Positions 33,439 through 43,648 of a stretch of DNA of 64,000 nucleotides are shown piece after piece (the stretch's first letter is position 1; every line of letters begins with the position of its first letter). The stretch is taken from assembly GCF_002312805.1 (NCBI RefSeq), contig NZ_NMUA01000004.1:141985-205984 (forward strand), in the 5' to 3' direction. Source of the DNA: Sphingobium sp. D43FB. GTDB taxonomy: Bacteria > Pseudomonadota > Alphaproteobacteria > Sphingomonadales > Sphingomonadaceae. The notes under the pieces are model-generated. The model ran no database searches and was not told the DNA's origin. It worked only from the letters and a program-made list of their open reading frames with translations. The translations under genes and the position numbers were made by a program.

Positions 33439-34563
33439 ATGACCGCCGAACCCTTCGCCAGACAGCTTGCCGCTTTGGACGCGCGGGGGCGGTTGCGTCG
33501 CCTGATGCCCCGGTCGGGGCGCGATTTTGCCTCCAACGATTATCTCGGCCTCGCTGCCGATCCGATCATCGCCGGGGCGGTGGCGGATGCGATTGCAAGG
33601 GGCGTGCCGGTGGGGTCGGGCGGATCGCGGCTGCTGCGCGGCAATGCGCCCGAACATGAAGGGCTGGAGGCCAAGGCAGCGGACTTCTTCCGCACCCAGG
33701 CATCGCTGTTCGTCGCCAATGGCTATGTCGGCAATCTTGCCCTGTTCGGCACCCTGCCGCAGCGCGGCGACCTGATCGTCGCGGACGAACTCATCCACGC
33801 GAGCGCGCATGACGGCATCCGCATGAGCAAGGCCGCCGCCGTCTTTGCCCGCCATAATGATGTGCAGAGCTTTGCCGACCTGATCACCGCCTTCCGCGCC
33901 GAAGGGGGCAAGGGCCGCATCTGGATCGCGGTCGAAACGCTCTATTCGATGGACGGCGACCTCGCCCCGCTCGCCGATCTCGCCAAGCTGGCGGCGAAAC
34001 ATCATGGCATGCTGCTGCTCGACGAAGCCCACGGCACCGGGGTCTTCGGGCCGGGTGGACGCGGGCTTTCGGCCGGGCTGGACGGGCTGCACAATGTCGT
34101 CACGCTCCATACCTGCGGCAAGGCGATGGGGGTGGAAGGCGCGCTCATCTGCGGGCCGCGCCTGCATATCGACTATCTCATCAACCGCGCCCGCGCCTTC
34201 ATCTTCTCCACCGCACCGTCGCCGCTGATGGCGGTCGCGGTCTCCGCCGCGCTCGACCGGATCGAGGAAGCGAGCGACCTGCGCGATCGGTTGAAGACGT
34301 TGCGGCAGGATGCCGCCGAAGCCATCTGCGCGCCGCTCGGCCTGCCCACGCCGCGCAGCCAGATCGTGCCGGTCATCCTGGGCACGGACGCGCGCACCAT
34401 GGCGGCGGCGGCGGCCTTGCAGGACGCGGGTTTCGACGTGCGCGGCATCCGCCCGCCGACCGTGCCGCCGGGCACCAGCCGCCTGCGCATATCGCTGACG
34501 CTCAATGTCGGTCGCGCCGACATCGCCGCGCTCGGCCGCGAATTGCAAAGGATCATGCGATGA
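33439..34563 (+). CDS. bioF: 8-amino-7-oxononanoate synthase
   Basis: 374 residues, alpha-oxoamine synthase family. BioF condenses pimeloyl-CoA/ACP with alanine in biotin synthesis using PLP. Seen motifs: [35 protein letters not shown] (Asp and His contact PLP) and the PLP lysine 228 in [11 protein letters not shown]. The longer upstream frame overlaps the ATPase gene and is rejected; the ATG at 33439 is standard. It overlaps bioD by 4 bp (ATGA) and forms an operon with it. Confidence 0.93.
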   Translation: MTAEPFARQLAALDARGRLRRLMPRSGRDFASNDYLGLAADPIIAGAVADAIARGVPVGSGGSRLLRGNAPEHEGLEAKAADFFRTQASLFVANGYVGNLALFGTLPQRGDLIVADELIHASAHDGIRMSKAAAVFARHNDVQSFADLITAFRAEGGKGRIWIAVETLYSMDGDLAPLADLAKLAAKHHGMLLLDEAHGTGVFGPGGRGLSAGLDGLHNVVTLHTCGKAMGVEGALICGPRLHIDYLINRARAFIFSTAPSPLMAVAVSAALDRIEEASDLRDRLKTLRQDAAEAICAPLGLPTPRSQIVPVILGTDARTMAAAAALQDAGFDVRGIRPPTVPPGTSRLRISLTLNVGRADIAALGRELQRIMR

Positions 34564-35189
34564 GCGTCTTTATCGTCACCGGCACTGATACAGGCATCGG
34601 CAAGACGGTCTTTGCCGCTGGCCTCGCCGCGGCGCTGGGCGCGCATTATTGGAAGCCGATCCAGGCCGGGGTCGACCCCGATGGCGACAAGGAAGAGGTC
34701 GCTCGCCTGTCCGGCCTGCCCGCCGCGCAGATCCTGCCCGAAGCCTATCGGCTGGCGACACCCGCCTCGCCGCATCTCGCCGCGCGGATCGACGGGGTGA
34801 CGATCGCGTTGGACCGGCTGGCGCTGCCGCAGGTCGATGGACCGCTGGTGGTCGAAGGCGCAGGCGGCGTGCTGGTGCCGATCAGCGAGACATTGCTGAT
34901 GGCCGACCTGTTCGCCCATTGGGGTCAGCCCGTCATCCTGTGCGCGCGCACCGCGCTCGGCACGATCAACCACAGCCTGCTCAGCGTCGAGGCGCTGCGC
35001 GCGCGCGGCGTGCCGATCGCCGGCATCGCCTTCATCGGTGAGGCGCATGTGGAGAATGAGCGGATCATCCCGCTGCTGGCGGGTGTGCCCAGCCTTGGCC
35101 GCCTGCCGCTGCTTGATCCGCTGAGCCCGGCCACGCTGGCGCAAGCGTTCGCGGCGCATATACGGCTTTTCGATCCTTTCAACGGCTGA
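34560..35189 (+). CDS. bioD: dethiobiotin synthetase
   Basis: 209 residues. BioD uses ATP and CO2 to close the ureido ring of dethiobiotin. The P-loop is [16 protein letters not shown] at residues 8-23, followed by YWKPIQAG (catalytic Lys), and [11 protein letters not shown], all diagnostic. It is coupled to bioF by the overlap of stop and start. bioA lies 5.3 kb downstream and bioB is not in this window, so the pathway is split. Confidence 0.95.
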   Translation: MSVFIVTGTDTGIGKTVFAAGLAAALGAHYWKPIQAGVDPDGDKEEVARLSGLPAAQILPEAYRLATPASPHLAARIDGVTIALDRLALPQVDGPLVVEGAGGVLVPISETLLMADLFAHWGQPVILCARTALGTINHSLLSVEALRARGVPIAGIAFIGEAHVENERIIPLLAGVPSLGRLPLLDPLSPATLAQAFAAHIRLFDPFNG

Positions 35190-35291
35190 TAATATTCGAC
35201 CAACGACATGGACAGGCTTGTTGGACAGGCGTTCAAGTCCCCGTCATGCCGGGCGCGTTCGATGCGCCCACTTCAAGCAAGGGATGCTTTG

Positions 35292-37334
35292 ATGAAACAC
35301 CTCCTTATGGGCGCTGCCGCCTCCGCACTGGCGCTGACCGCTGGTATCGCCCACGCGCAACAGCCCGCCACAACCGCTCCGGCTTCGGCCCCGGCCAAGC
35401 CCACTTATGGCAGCTATGGCTTCGATGCGGCAGGCATGGACCTGTCGGTGAAGCCGGGCGATGATTTCTACGACCATGCCAATGGCACTTGGGCGAAAAA
35501 CACGCCGATCCCCGCCGACAAGTCCAACTATGGCGCGTTCAACACGCTCGACGAATTGTCGCGCAGCCGCACCCGCGCGATTCTGGACGCGGCGAAGGAT
35601 GATCCGGCGAGCAAGATCGGCGCGGCCTATGCCAGCTATCTCGACACCGCTGCGGTCGAAGCCAAGGGGCTGGCCCCGATCAAGCCCTGGATGGCCGAGA
35701 TCAAGGGCGTGAAGGACAAGGCGGGCTATGCGACACTCGCCGCCAAGGCCGCTCGCGCCGGGATCAGCGGCCCGTTCCGCTTCTATGTCGGGCAGGATGA
35801 CAAAGACCCCGAAACCTATATCCTCTCGATGAGCCAGGGTGGCCTCGGCCTCCCGGATCGCGACTATTATCTGGATGAAAAGCCGGAAATGGCAAAGATC
35901 CGCGCCGCCTATGTCGCGCATCTGGAGACGATGCTGACGCTGGCGGGTGAAACAGACGCCAAGGCGCGCGCCGCCGCCTTGATGGCGTTCGAGACGGAAG
36001 TGGCCAAGGTCCACTGGACCCAGATCGACAGCCGCGACGCGGACAAGACCTATAATAAGCTGACGCTGGCCGCCCTGCAAAAGGCCGCGCCAGGCTTCGA
36101 CTTCGCCGCCTATTTCAAGGCGAATGGCCTGACGCCGACCGACCTGCTCGTCGCCCAACCCTCCGCCATCACCGGCGAGGCGGCGCTGATCGCCAAGACG
36201 CCGATCGCCGTGCTGAAGGACGCGCTGTTGCTGCGCAGCCTGCATGCTTATGCCGACAAACTGCCCGACAACATCGCCAATGCCGACTTCGCCTTTTACG
36301 GCACCACCCTGTCAGGTACGCCAGAGCGTGAGGCGCGGTGGAAGCGGGGCGTCGATTTCCTCAAGGATTCACTCGGCGAAGAGGTCGGCAAAGTCTATGT
36401 CGCGCAATATTTCCCGCCCGAAACCAAGGCGGCGATGGATGTGCTGGTCAAGAATGTGATCGCCGCCATGGGACGTCGCATCGACGGCCTGCCGTGGATG
36501 AGCGACACCGCCAAGGCGCGTGCGCACAAGAAGCTGGCGGCCTTCACCCCCAAGATCGGCTATCCCGACAAATGGCGCGACTATGATGGCCTCGCCATCC
36601 AGCGCGACGATCTGCTGGGCAATGCGATGCGCGCCAATCAGTTCGATTTCGACTATAATATCGGGAAGCTGGGCAAGCCCATCTATCGTTGGGAATGGGG
36701 CATGACGCCGATGGAGATCAACGCCTATGCCAATTTCGGCATGGTCGAGATCGTGTTCCCCGCCGCGATCCTGCAACCGCCCTTCTTTGATCCCAACGCC
36801 GACCCGGCGGTCAATTATGGCGGTATCGGCGCGGTGATCGGCCATGAACTGAGCCATCATTTCGACGATCAGGGCGCGAAATATGACGAGACCGGCAAGC
36901 TCAACCAATGGTGGACCGACGCCGATGTCGCCAATTTCAAGGCGCTGACCGACAAGCTGGTCACCCAATATGACGCCTATGAGCCGTTCCCCGGCGCGCA
37001 TGTGAAGGGGGCGTTCACGCTGGGCGAGAATATCGGCGATCTGGGTGGTCTGGCCGTTGCGCTCGATGCCTATCATGCCTCGCTGAGCGGCAAGCCCGCG
37101 CCGGTGATCGACGGCATGACCGGCGACCAGCGCTTCTTCTTGGGCTGGGCGCAGGTGTGGCGGCGCAATTATCGCGAGGCCAATCTGCGCCAGCGGCTGG
37201 TCACCGATCCGCACGCGCCGTCGCAATATCGCGCTGACATCGTGCGGAATTTCGATAGCTGGTATGAGGCGTTCAAGCCTGCGCCGGGCGGCAAGCTCTA
37301 TCTGGAGCCTAAGGAGCGCGTCAAAATCTGGTGA
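35292..37334 (+). CDS. exported M13-family metallopeptidase (neprilysin/PepO-like)
   Basis: 680 residues. The signal peptide covers residues 1-21 (KHLLMGAAASALALTAGIAHA). The M13 zinc motif HELSH is at 518-522 and the third ligand is in GENIGDLGG (about residue 580). The N-terminal PGDDFYDHANGTW and C-terminal DPHAPSQYRADIVRNFDSWYEAF are characteristic. These periplasmic endopeptidases cleave short peptides. The ATG at 35292 follows a weak ribosome-binding region but gives the signal peptide. A stem-loop follows the stop. Confidence 0.93.
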   Translation: MKHLLMGAAASALALTAGIAHAQQPATTAPASAPAKPTYGSYGFDAAGMDLSVKPGDDFYDHANGTWAKNTPIPADKSNYGAFNTLDELSRSRTRAILDAAKDDPASKIGAAYASYLDTAAVEAKGLAPIKPWMAEIKGVKDKAGYATLAAKAARAGISGPFRFYVGQDDKDPETYILSMSQGGLGLPDRDYYLDEKPEMAKIRAAYVAHLETMLTLAGETDAKARAAALMAFETEVAKVHWTQIDSRDADKTYNKLTLAALQKAAPGFDFAAYFKANGLTPTDLLVAQPSAITGEAALIAKTPIAVLKDALLLRSLHAYADKLPDNIANADFAFYGTTLSGTPEREARWKRGVDFLKDSLGEEVGKVYVAQYFPPETKAAMDVLVKNVIAAMGRRIDGLPWMSDTAKARAHKKLAAFTPKIGYPDKWRDYDGLAIQRDDLLGNAMRANQFDFDYNIGKLGKPIYRWEWGMTPMEINAYANFGMVEIVFPAAILQPPFFDPNADPAVNYGGIGAVIGHELSHHFDDQGAKYDETGKLNQWWTDADVANFKALTDKLVTQYDAYEPFPGAHVKGAFTLGENIGDLGGLAVALDAYHASLSGKPAPVIDGMTGDQRFFLGWAQVWRRNYREANLRQRLVTDPHAPSQYRADIVRNFDSWYEAFKPAPGGKLYLEPKERVKIW

Positions 37335-37343
37335 TGACAAGCG

Positions 37344-37374
37344 TGCGCCGACCCCGGTTTTCGGAGTCGGCGCA
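37344..37374 (+). terminator. stem-loop after the M13 peptidase gene
   Basis: TGCGCCGAC (37344-37352) pairs perfectly with GTCGGCGCA (37366-37374), enclosing a further CCGGTTTTCGG stem. It begins 10 bp after the stop. The downstream sequence is AAACTTG without a T-run, so it is likely an mRNA 3'-end stabilising hairpin or a weak terminator. Confidence 0.5.
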
Positions 37375-37549
37375 AACTTGTTGCAAGGTCGCAACGGTAG
37401 TGGCGGCTGATGGCCCGTTGTCCAAAAAGGACGAACTGTCGGGAACCCGAACATCGTCCGCCTTATGCCACGGCTCGACGGAACGGGCCTTCCCATGCCG
37501 ATGCGTTGTCCACAGCTTCTGACGGGTCATCAGTTCAAGGAGACGCATT

Positions 37550-37933
37550 GTGAAGAGCCTCACCCTTTCCCACGCCCTCAAGGCTGGCCTCGCATCGGCC
37601 GCTCTTTTCGCGGTTGCCCCGCTCGCGGCGCAGACCACGCAGCCCGCCCCTGCGGCACCCGCTTCCCCGGCAGCGCCCGCCGCCGGAGCCAGCAATTTCA
37701 GCGATAGCGATATCCAGCAATTTGCCGCTGCGGCCACCGAAGTGACGAAAATCCAGGCGGATGCGTCGATCCCGGCCGCCGAGAAGCAGCCCAAGATGCT
37801 CGCCGCGTTGCAGGCGTCGGGCCTGCCGCCTGAAAAGTTCAACCAGATCGGCCAGGCTGCTGCCACCGACCCCGCGCTTCAGCAGCGCATTCAAGCAGCG
37901 GCACCCGCCGCCCCGGCGCAGCCGCAGCCCTGA
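37550..37933 (+). CDS. exported DUF4168-like protein
   Basis: 127 residues from a GTG at 37550, preceded by CAAGGAG, a strong ribosome-binding site. A signal peptide covers about residues 1-26, ending after PLAAQ. The mature part has a Pro/Ala-rich segment and then FSDSDIQQFAAAATEVTKIQ with later LPPEKFNQIGQAAATDPALQQRI, the DUF4168 pattern. The function is unknown; probably periplasmic. It lies between two unrelated genes with no shared promoter evident. Confidence 0.7.
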   Translation: MKSLTLSHALKAGLASAALFAVAPLAAQTTQPAPAAPASPAAPAAGASNFSDSDIQQFAAAATEVTKIQADASIPAAEKQPKMLAALQASGLPPEKFNQIGQAAATDPALQQRIQAAAPAAPAQPQP

Positions 37934-38055
37934 TGAAAGACGGATGGGCCGGTTCTTGATCGGCCCATTTTTCGTCCCACCGCCCGGTGGTTCCCCGACC
38001 GGTTAAAAATATCAGGGGGTGACGGCGGCCGCGCTGTCTGTCTATCGTGCCTGCC

Positions 38056-39867
38056 ATGCAGCAACTGGCCCTTTCCATCGCGCTGATCGGCATATTGGGG
38101 ATCGGCGCGCAGTGGATCGCATGGCGCACCGGCTGGCCCGCCATTGCGCTGATGCTGGCGGCGGGCGTCATCGGCGGCCCCGTTCTCCACATCATCAATC
38201 CCGAACATGTGTTCGGCGAGCTGCTCGAACCGATGGTGTCGATCGCGGTCGCGCTGATCCTGTTCGAAGGTGGCCTCAGCCTCAACTTTCGCGAATTGCG
38301 CAAGACTGATGGCGCGGTGATCCGCCTAGTCCTGCTCGGCGCGCCGATCGGCTGGGTATTGGGCGCGATCGCCTGCTATTATGTCGCGGGGCTGGTCTGG
38401 CCGGTGGCGATCCTGTTCGCCGGGATATTGGTGGTCACGGGTCCGACCGTGGTGCTGCCGTTGCTGCGCCAATCCAACGTTGCGGCGCGGCCGCGCGCCA
38501 TCCTGAAATGGGAAGCGATCGTCAATGATCCGGTCGGGGCGCTGCTCGGCGTCGTGACCTATGAATATCTGCGCCGGGCAGGCGAGGGCGGGACGCTGGC
38601 GTCGGTCATCTTGTCGCTGCTGGGTGCTGCGGTCATCGCAGGCCTGATCGGCTGGCTTGCCGCCCGTGCGATCGGCTGGGCCTTTCCGCGCGGTCATGTG
38701 CCCGAATATCTCAAGGCACCGATATTGCTGGTCGCGGTGATCGGTGTCTTTGTCGGATCGAACATGATCCAGCAGGAAACCGGATTGTTGGCGGTTACGG
38801 TGATGGGCGTGGCGCTGGCCAATATGCGCTTCGATTCGCTGCGCGACATTCAGCCGTTCAAGGAGAATGTCACCGTCCTGCTTATTTCGGGCGTGTTCGT
38901 CATCCTCTCTGCCTCGCTCAACCTGGAGGTGTTGCGCCAGTTCGAATGGCGCTTCATCGGCTTCCTGCTGGCGCTTTTGTTCCTAGTGCGGCCTGCCACC
39001 GTTCTGCTCAGCCTTGCCTTCTCCCCCGTCCCCTGGAACGAGCGGCTGCTGGTCGCGTGGATCGCGCCGCGCGGTATCGTCGCGGTGGCCATTTCCGGCC
39101 TGTTCGCGCTGCGGCTCGACCGGCTCGGCTATGGTGACGGATCGATCCTGGTCACCTTGTCCTTTGCGGTCGTCATCGCGACGATCCTTTTCCATGGTTT
39201 TTCGATCAAGGCGGTCGCGCGGCTGCTCAAGGTGACGGGCGCATCGGAACAGGGGCTATTGATCGTCGGCGCGACGCCTTTCAGTCTGGGGTTGGCCGAT
39301 CAGTTGCGGCAGATCGACATACCCGTGACGATCGCCGACAATAGCTGGCAACGGCTTGCCCCGGCCCGGCACAAGGGCATCCCCACCTATCACGGCGAAA
39401 TCTTGTCCGAAGCCACCGAAGAGCGGCTGGATCTGGCCCAGTTTCAGGTGCTGGCTGCTGCGACCGGCAACGAAGCCTATAACGCATTGGTCTGCAACGA
39501 ATTCGCGCCGGAGATCGGCCGTGACAATGTTTATCAGCTGGGCGACGCCAGCGATGATGACGACCCACGCACCTTGCCGGAGTCCCTGCGCGGCCGGACG
39601 CTCTTCACGTCAGGCCATGGTGTGGAAGATATTGTGGAACGCGAGGAGCAAGGCTGGACCTTCCGCAAGACGAAGATCAGCGAACAGTTCGATTATGAGG
39701 CAGCCCGCGCCGCCTTGCCGCCGGAGGGTGACATGCTCTTGCTTGTGCGCCGGACCGGGGCGCTGCGTTTCTTCTCCCATGCGTCGCGCCCCACGCCCCA
39801 GCCCGGCGACACCATCCTGTCCTATGTGCCGCCCGCCCCGATCCGATCGAAAGGAAAGGAAGAATGA
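38056..39867 (+). CDS. CPA1-type cation:proton antiporter with C-terminal TrkA-like domain
   Basis: About 603 residues. The first 400 form about 12 membrane helices with the antiporter core, including LILFEGGLSLNFREL, VVTGPTVVLPLL and WEAIVNDPVGALLG, where the ND pair is the ion-binding motif of CPA1 proteins. From about residue 405 (EQGLLIVGATPFSLGLADQL) a soluble NAD-binding TrkA-N-like regulatory domain follows. It exchanges Na+ or K+ for H+ at the inner membrane. The ATG at 38056 is preferred to the GTG at 38047. It overlaps the following lipoprotein gene by 4 bp. Confidence 0.88.
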   Translation: MQQLALSIALIGILGIGAQWIAWRTGWPAIALMLAAGVIGGPVLHIINPEHVFGELLEPMVSIAVALILFEGGLSLNFRELRKTDGAVIRLVLLGAPIGWVLGAIACYYVAGLVWPVAILFAGILVVTGPTVVLPLLRQSNVAARPRAILKWEAIVNDPVGALLGVVTYEYLRRAGEGGTLASVILSLLGAAVIAGLIGWLAARAIGWAFPRGHVPEYLKAPILLVAVIGVFVGSNMIQQETGLLAVTVMGVALANMRFDSLRDIQPFKENVTVLLISGVFVILSASLNLEVLRQFEWRFIGFLLALLFLVRPATVLLSLAFSPVPWNERLLVAWIAPRGIVAVAISGLFALRLDRLGYGDGSILVTLSFAVVIATILFHGFSIKAVARLLKVTGASEQGLLIVGATPFSLGLADQLRQIDIPVTIADNSWQRLAPARHKGIPTYHGEILSEATEERLDLAQFQVLAAATGNEAYNALVCNEFAPEIGRDNVYQLGDASDDDDPRTLPESLRGRTLFTSGHGVEDIVEREEQGWTFRKTKISEQFDYEAARAALPPEGDMLLLVRRTGALRFFSHASRPTPQPGDTILSYVPPAPIRSKGKEE

Positions 39868-40469
39868 CCAAATTGGCCCCAACCGCGCTGCTCCTGTGCG
39901 CGAGCTTGGCTGCGTGTCAGCCGCCCGCTGGGCAGGAGGCTGCCAATAACGCGATCGCCGACAATGGCGTGGCGGACAATGGCGCGGACAATATGGTCGA
40001 GCCGCAACGCTCCATCCTGCGCCCCGAAGTCGTGCCCACGGTGGAAGAACCCAAGATCGAGCCGGAAGAATTGCTGATCGGCTTCGGTGCGCTGTCGCTC
40101 CAGTTGGACGATGGGGCGAAGGCGGCTCTGGACGCGCTGATGACGACCCCGGCGATGCAGGCGGGCGGGACTGTCGCGCTGCGTGGGCATAGCGATTCGC
40201 TGGGCACCGATGGCGACAACCGCGTTGCTTCCCGCCGCCGCGCCGAGCGGGTGCGCGATTATCTGGTGGAAAAGGGCGTGGCGGCCGAGCGCATCAGGCT
40301 GGTCGCTCTGGGGGAAACCCGGCCGATCGCGCCCAATGCCAAGGAGGATGGTAGCGACGATCCCGAAGGCCGGGCCAAGAATCGCCGGGTCGAGGTGCGC
40401 GTCACGCCGCCGCCGGTCGTCATTCCGCCGCCCGTGCCGGTGGATGCGCCGGACGCGGAGAAGCCATAG
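39864..40469 (+). CDS. OmpA-family peptidoglycan-binding lipoprotein
   Basis: 201 residues. The lipoprotein signal TKLAPTALLLCASLAAC places the acylated Cys near residue 18. An Asn/Ala-rich linker follows, then the OmpA C-like domain: VALRGHSDSLGTDGDNRVASRRRAERV and the later GRAKNRRVEVRV, the residues that grip the peptidoglycan diaminopimelate. The tail is Pro-rich. Translation is coupled to the antiporter gene by ATGA at 39864. It should tether the outer membrane to the wall. Confidence 0.87.
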   Translation: MTKLAPTALLLCASLAACQPPAGQEAANNAIADNGVADNGADNMVEPQRSILRPEVVPTVEEPKIEPEELLIGFGALSLQLDDGAKAALDALMTTPAMQAGGTVALRGHSDSLGTDGDNRVASRRRAERVRDYLVEKGVAAERIRLVALGETRPIAPNAKEDGSDDPEGRAKNRRVEVRVTPPPVVIPPPVPVDAPDAEKP

Positions 40470-40501
40470 CCTTGCAGGCGGCTCTCGCCTAAAGACAGGC
40501 G

Positions 40502-41791
40502 ATGACCTCTCCTGTCTGGCACCCCTTCACCCAGCATGGCCTGAACGAGCCGATCCCCCAGGTCGTGCGCGCCGAGGGTGCGCTGTTGCATCTGGCCGAT
40601 GGCAGCACGTTGATCGACGCGATTTCGAGCTGGTGGGTGACGACCCATGGCCATTGCCACCCGCCTATCGCCGCCGCCATTGCGGCGCAGGCGGGGCAAC
40701 TCGATCAGCTTATCTTCGCGGGCTACACCCATGCGCCCGCCGAGGAAGTAGCGCGTGGCCTGATCGACCTTGCCCCGCACGCGCCCGATCAGCCCAGTCT
40801 CGCGCATGTCTTCTATTCCGACAGCGGCTCCACCGCGGTCGAGGTCGCGCTGAAGATGGCGCTTGGTTATTGGCATAACCGCGCGCTGGACGGGCTGGGC
40901 GAGGCGCGCAGTCGTATATTAGTGCTGGACCATAGCTATCATGGCGATACGATCGGCACGATGTCGATCGGCGAGCGGGGCGTCTATAATGCCGCCTGGA
41001 CGCCGTTGCTGTTCGATGTCGGGACGATTCCTTTTCCTGCGCCGGGCCAGGAGCAGGCCTGCCTTGATGCGCTTGATGCCGCTTGCCGCGAAAAGCCCGC
41101 CGCCTTCATCGTCGAGCCGCTGATTTTGGGCGCGGGCGGGATGCTGGTTTACCCGCCTGCGATCCTTCGCGAGATGGCCGCGATCTGCCGCCGCCATGAT
41201 GTGCTGTTCATTGTGGACGAAGTGATGACTGGCTGGGGCCGCACCGGCACGCTGTTTGCCTGCGAACAGGCAGGGGTCGTGCCCGACATCATGGCAGTGG
41301 CGAAGGGCATTACCGGTGGCGCGATCCCGCTGGCGGCGACGCTGGCGACCGCGCCGATCTTCGAAGCGCATCGCTCCACCGACCGGGCGCGGCTTTTCTA
41401 CCATTCGTCCAGCTATACCGCGAACGCCATCGCCTGCGCAGCGGCGGCCGCCAATCTCGCCATCTGGCGTGAAGAGGATGTGCTGGGCCGGATCGCGAGG
41501 CTGAGCGATGGCATCGCGACGCGTCTCGCAGACTTGGCGCAGCATTCCGCCTTCGCCAATCCGCGGCAACTGGGGACAATCGCGGCGATCGATCTGATCG
41601 CGCCGGATGCGGGCTATCTGTCGGACCTTGCGCCCCGGCTCCGGGCCTTCTTCCTGGAGTGGGGCATATTGCTGCGGCCCTTGGGCAACAGCATCTATCT
41701 CATGCCGCCCTATTGCCTGGATGAAATACAGCTCGATCACATTTTCGCAGCGCTCATCGCGGCAGGGGATCGGTTCGGCGTGAAAGCGTGA
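40502..41791 (+). CDS. bioA: adenosylmethionine-8-amino-7-oxononanoate transaminase
   Basis: 429 residues. BioA converts the BioF product to diaminopelargonic acid using SAM as amino donor and PLP. Motifs: VWHPFTQH at the N-terminus (diagnostic for BioA), ISSWWVTTHGH, DSGSTAVEVALKMA, and the PLP lysine 268 in AVAKGITGG, with GHC residues in the substrate pocket. It stands apart from bioFD but acts in the same pathway. The infA gene follows 57 bp later on the same strand. Confidence 0.95.
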   Translation: MTSPVWHPFTQHGLNEPIPQVVRAEGALLHLADGSTLIDAISSWWVTTHGHCHPPIAAAIAAQAGQLDQLIFAGYTHAPAEEVARGLIDLAPHAPDQPSLAHVFYSDSGSTAVEVALKMALGYWHNRALDGLGEARSRILVLDHSYHGDTIGTMSIGERGVYNAAWTPLLFDVGTIPFPAPGQEQACLDALDAACREKPAAFIVEPLILGAGGMLVYPPAILREMAAICRRHDVLFIVDEVMTGWGRTGTLFACEQAGVVPDIMAVAKGITGGAIPLAATLATAPIFEAHRSTDRARLFYHSSSYTANAIACAAAAANLAIWREEDVLGRIARLSDGIATRLADLAQHSAFANPRQLGTIAAIDLIAPDAGYLSDLAPRLRAFFLEWGILLRPLGNSIYLMPPYCLDEIQLDHIFAALIAAGDRFGVKA

Positions 41792-41848
41792 CTTCCATTT
41801 TGCGCAGTTTGGCGCTATGGCGGCGCGATTTTGCGAATTTGGGATATT

Positions 41849-42067
41849 ATGGCGAAAGAAGAACTGCTTGAAATGCGCGGACAGGTTGTGGAGCTTCTCC
41901 CCAACGCCATGTTCCGTGTCCGGCTTGAAAATGACCACGAAATTCTCGGCCACACCGCCGGCAAGATGCGCAAGAATCGCATCCGCGTGCTGGTGGGTGA
42001 CGAAGTTCTTGTCGAGCTGACCCCTTACGACCTGACCAAGGGTCGGATCACGTACCGTTTCAAATAA
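41849..42067 (+). CDS. infA: translation initiation factor IF-1
   Basis: 72 residues, the exact IF-1 length. The OB-fold sequence [47 protein letters not shown] and [13 protein letters not shown] matches the family throughout. IF-1 blocks the ribosomal A site during initiation. The ATG at 41849 gives the family N-terminus; the frame upstream to 41831 is not needed. It starts an apparent housekeeping operon with maf, the RNase gene and yacG. Confidence 0.97.
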   Translation: MAKEELLEMRGQVVELLPNAMFRVRLENDHEILGHTAGKMRKNRIRVLVGDEVLVELTPYDLTKGRITYRFK

Positions 42068-42077
42068 GTCGTATCTG

Positions 42078-42650
42078 ATGCGACTCATATTGGCTTCGGC
42101 ATCCCCCCGGCGGCTCGCGCTGCTGGGGCAAATCGGCGTTGTCCCGGATGCGGTCGATCCCGCCGACTTGGACGAAACGCCCCGCAAAGCCGAACTGCCC
42201 GCGCTCTATGCCGCGCGGATCGCTGCTGAAAAGGCGGTGGTGGTGGCGGCACGCCATGACGGCGCGCTGGTTCTGTCGGGCGATACGGTGGTGGCTGCTG
42301 GACGGCGCATCTTGCCCAAGGCGGAAAGCGAGGCGGAGGCGCGCGCTTGCCTGACGCTGCTGTCGGGCCGTCGCCATCGCGTGCTGAGCGCCATCACGCT
42401 GATCGACGGCGCGGGCGTCGCACGGCATCGGCTGTCGACCAATATCGTGACGTTCAAGCGGCTGGAGGCGGCGGAGATCGACCGCTATATTGCCAGCGAC
42501 GAATGGCGCGGCAAGGCGGGTGGCTATGCCATCCAAGGCAAAGCCGCCGGGCTGATCCGCGCGATTCAGGGCAGCCATAGCGCGATCATGGGCCTGCCGC
42601 TCTACGAAACCCGCACGCTGCTCAAGGCAGCGGGCCATCCCCTCGATTAG
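42078..42650 (+). CDS. maf: Maf-like nucleoside triphosphate pyrophosphatase
   Basis: 190 residues. The opening LILASASPRRLALLGQIG is the Maf signature (substrate-binding ASxSPRR), with LSGDTVVAAGRRIL in the middle and GYAIQGKAAGLI towards the end. Maf proteins hydrolyse non-canonical or m5UTP/dTTP-type nucleotides. It lies 10 bp after infA and 8 bp before the RNase gene, so it belongs to the same operon. Confidence 0.92.
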   Translation: MRLILASASPRRLALLGQIGVVPDAVDPADLDETPRKAELPALYAARIAAEKAVVVAARHDGALVLSGDTVVAAGRRILPKAESEAEARACLTLLSGRRHRVLSAITLIDGAGVARHRLSTNIVTFKRLEAAEIDRYIASDEWRGKAGGYAIQGKAAGLIRAIQGSHSAIMGLPLYETRTLLKAAGHPLD

Positions 42651-42658
42651 GAACCGAC

Positions 42659-43648
42659 ATGGCCGAGTGGCTTTATGAAGAAGGCATTGGCGAGGCCCGT
42701 GCCGCGCTGATCGAAAAGGGTAAGCTGGTCGAGGCGCTGATCGAGCGCGAAGGCGATGCCGCACGCGCGGGCGCGGTGATGCAGGGCAAGCTCATCACCA
42801 CGGTCATTCCCAAAAAGCGCGGCATCGTCCGCCTGATCAGTGGCGAGGAAGTGCTGATCGAACCGATTCCGCCCCGGCTGGCGGAGGGCGCGAACCTGCT
42901 GGTCGAAATCCTGCGCGAAGCAATCCCTGAAGAAGGCCGCCCCAAGCGCGCCAAGGGCCGCAGCACCCAGCCGGGCATGAAAGCACAAGCCGGTCCCAGC
43001 CTGCTCCAGCGTATCCGGGCCACCGGCGTCCCCGTCGTCCCATGCCCCGCGCATGAGGAAGACCGGCTGGAAGCCCATGGCTGGAGCGAGTTGATGGAAG
43101 AAGCGATCAGCGGCGAAGTCGGCACAGAGGCCGCGGCGCTGCGCCTTTATCTGACGCCCGCCATGCTGCTGATCGACATTGACGGGTCGCTGCCGCCGGC
43201 GCAACTGGGGCCGAAGGGCGCGAAGCTGGCGGCGCAGACGGTGCGGCGCATGGGCCTGAGCGGATCGATCGGCATCGACCTGCCGACGATGAACAACAAG
43301 GACGAGCGGATCATCGCCGCCGCCCAGATCGACAAATATTTGCCGCTCCCCTTCGAGCGCACGGCGGTCAACGGCTTCGGCTTCGTCCAGATCATCCGCC
43401 GCCGCGAGCGCGCGAACCTGATGGAGTTATTGCGCGAAGATCCGGTGGCGACCGCTGCGCTCGCCTTGTTGCGGCGCGCCGAACGGCATGGCCAGGGCGG
43501 TCCCGCGACGCTGGTCGCCGCGCCCGCCATCATCGACTATCTGCACAAGCGGCCCAACTGGATCGAACAGCTTGCCAAGCGTCGCGGCGGCGCGATCAGC
43601 ATGCAGGCCGATGCCACCCTCGCGATCGCGGGTGGCCATGTCGCCTAA
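42659..43648 (+). CDS. ribonuclease E/G-like protein (short form)
   Basis: 329 residues. The sequence matches the RNase E/G catalytic core in several blocks: LYEEGIGEARAALIEKG at the start, LLIDIDGSLPPAQ with the catalytic acidic residues, GIDLPTMNN, and RTAVNGFGFVQIIRRR. It lacks the long C-terminal degradosome scaffold and the S1 domain is poorly recognised, as in many alphaproteobacterial short Rng-like proteins. It likely cleaves RNA; whether it functions as RNase G or a separate paralogue is unknown. The ATG at 42659 is 8 bp after maf. Confidence 0.8.
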   Translation: MAEWLYEEGIGEARAALIEKGKLVEALIEREGDAARAGAVMQGKLITTVIPKKRGIVRLISGEEVLIEPIPPRLAEGANLLVEILREAIPEEGRPKRAKGRSTQPGMKAQAGPSLLQRIRATGVPVVPCPAHEEDRLEAHGWSELMEEAISGEVGTEAAALRLYLTPAMLLIDIDGSLPPAQLGPKGAKLAAQTVRRMGLSGSIGIDLPTMNNKDERIIAAAQIDKYLPLPFERTAVNGFGFVQIIRRRERANLMELLREDPVATAALALLRRAERHGQGGPATLVAAPAIIDYLHKRPNWIEQLAKRRGGAISMQADATLAIAGGHVA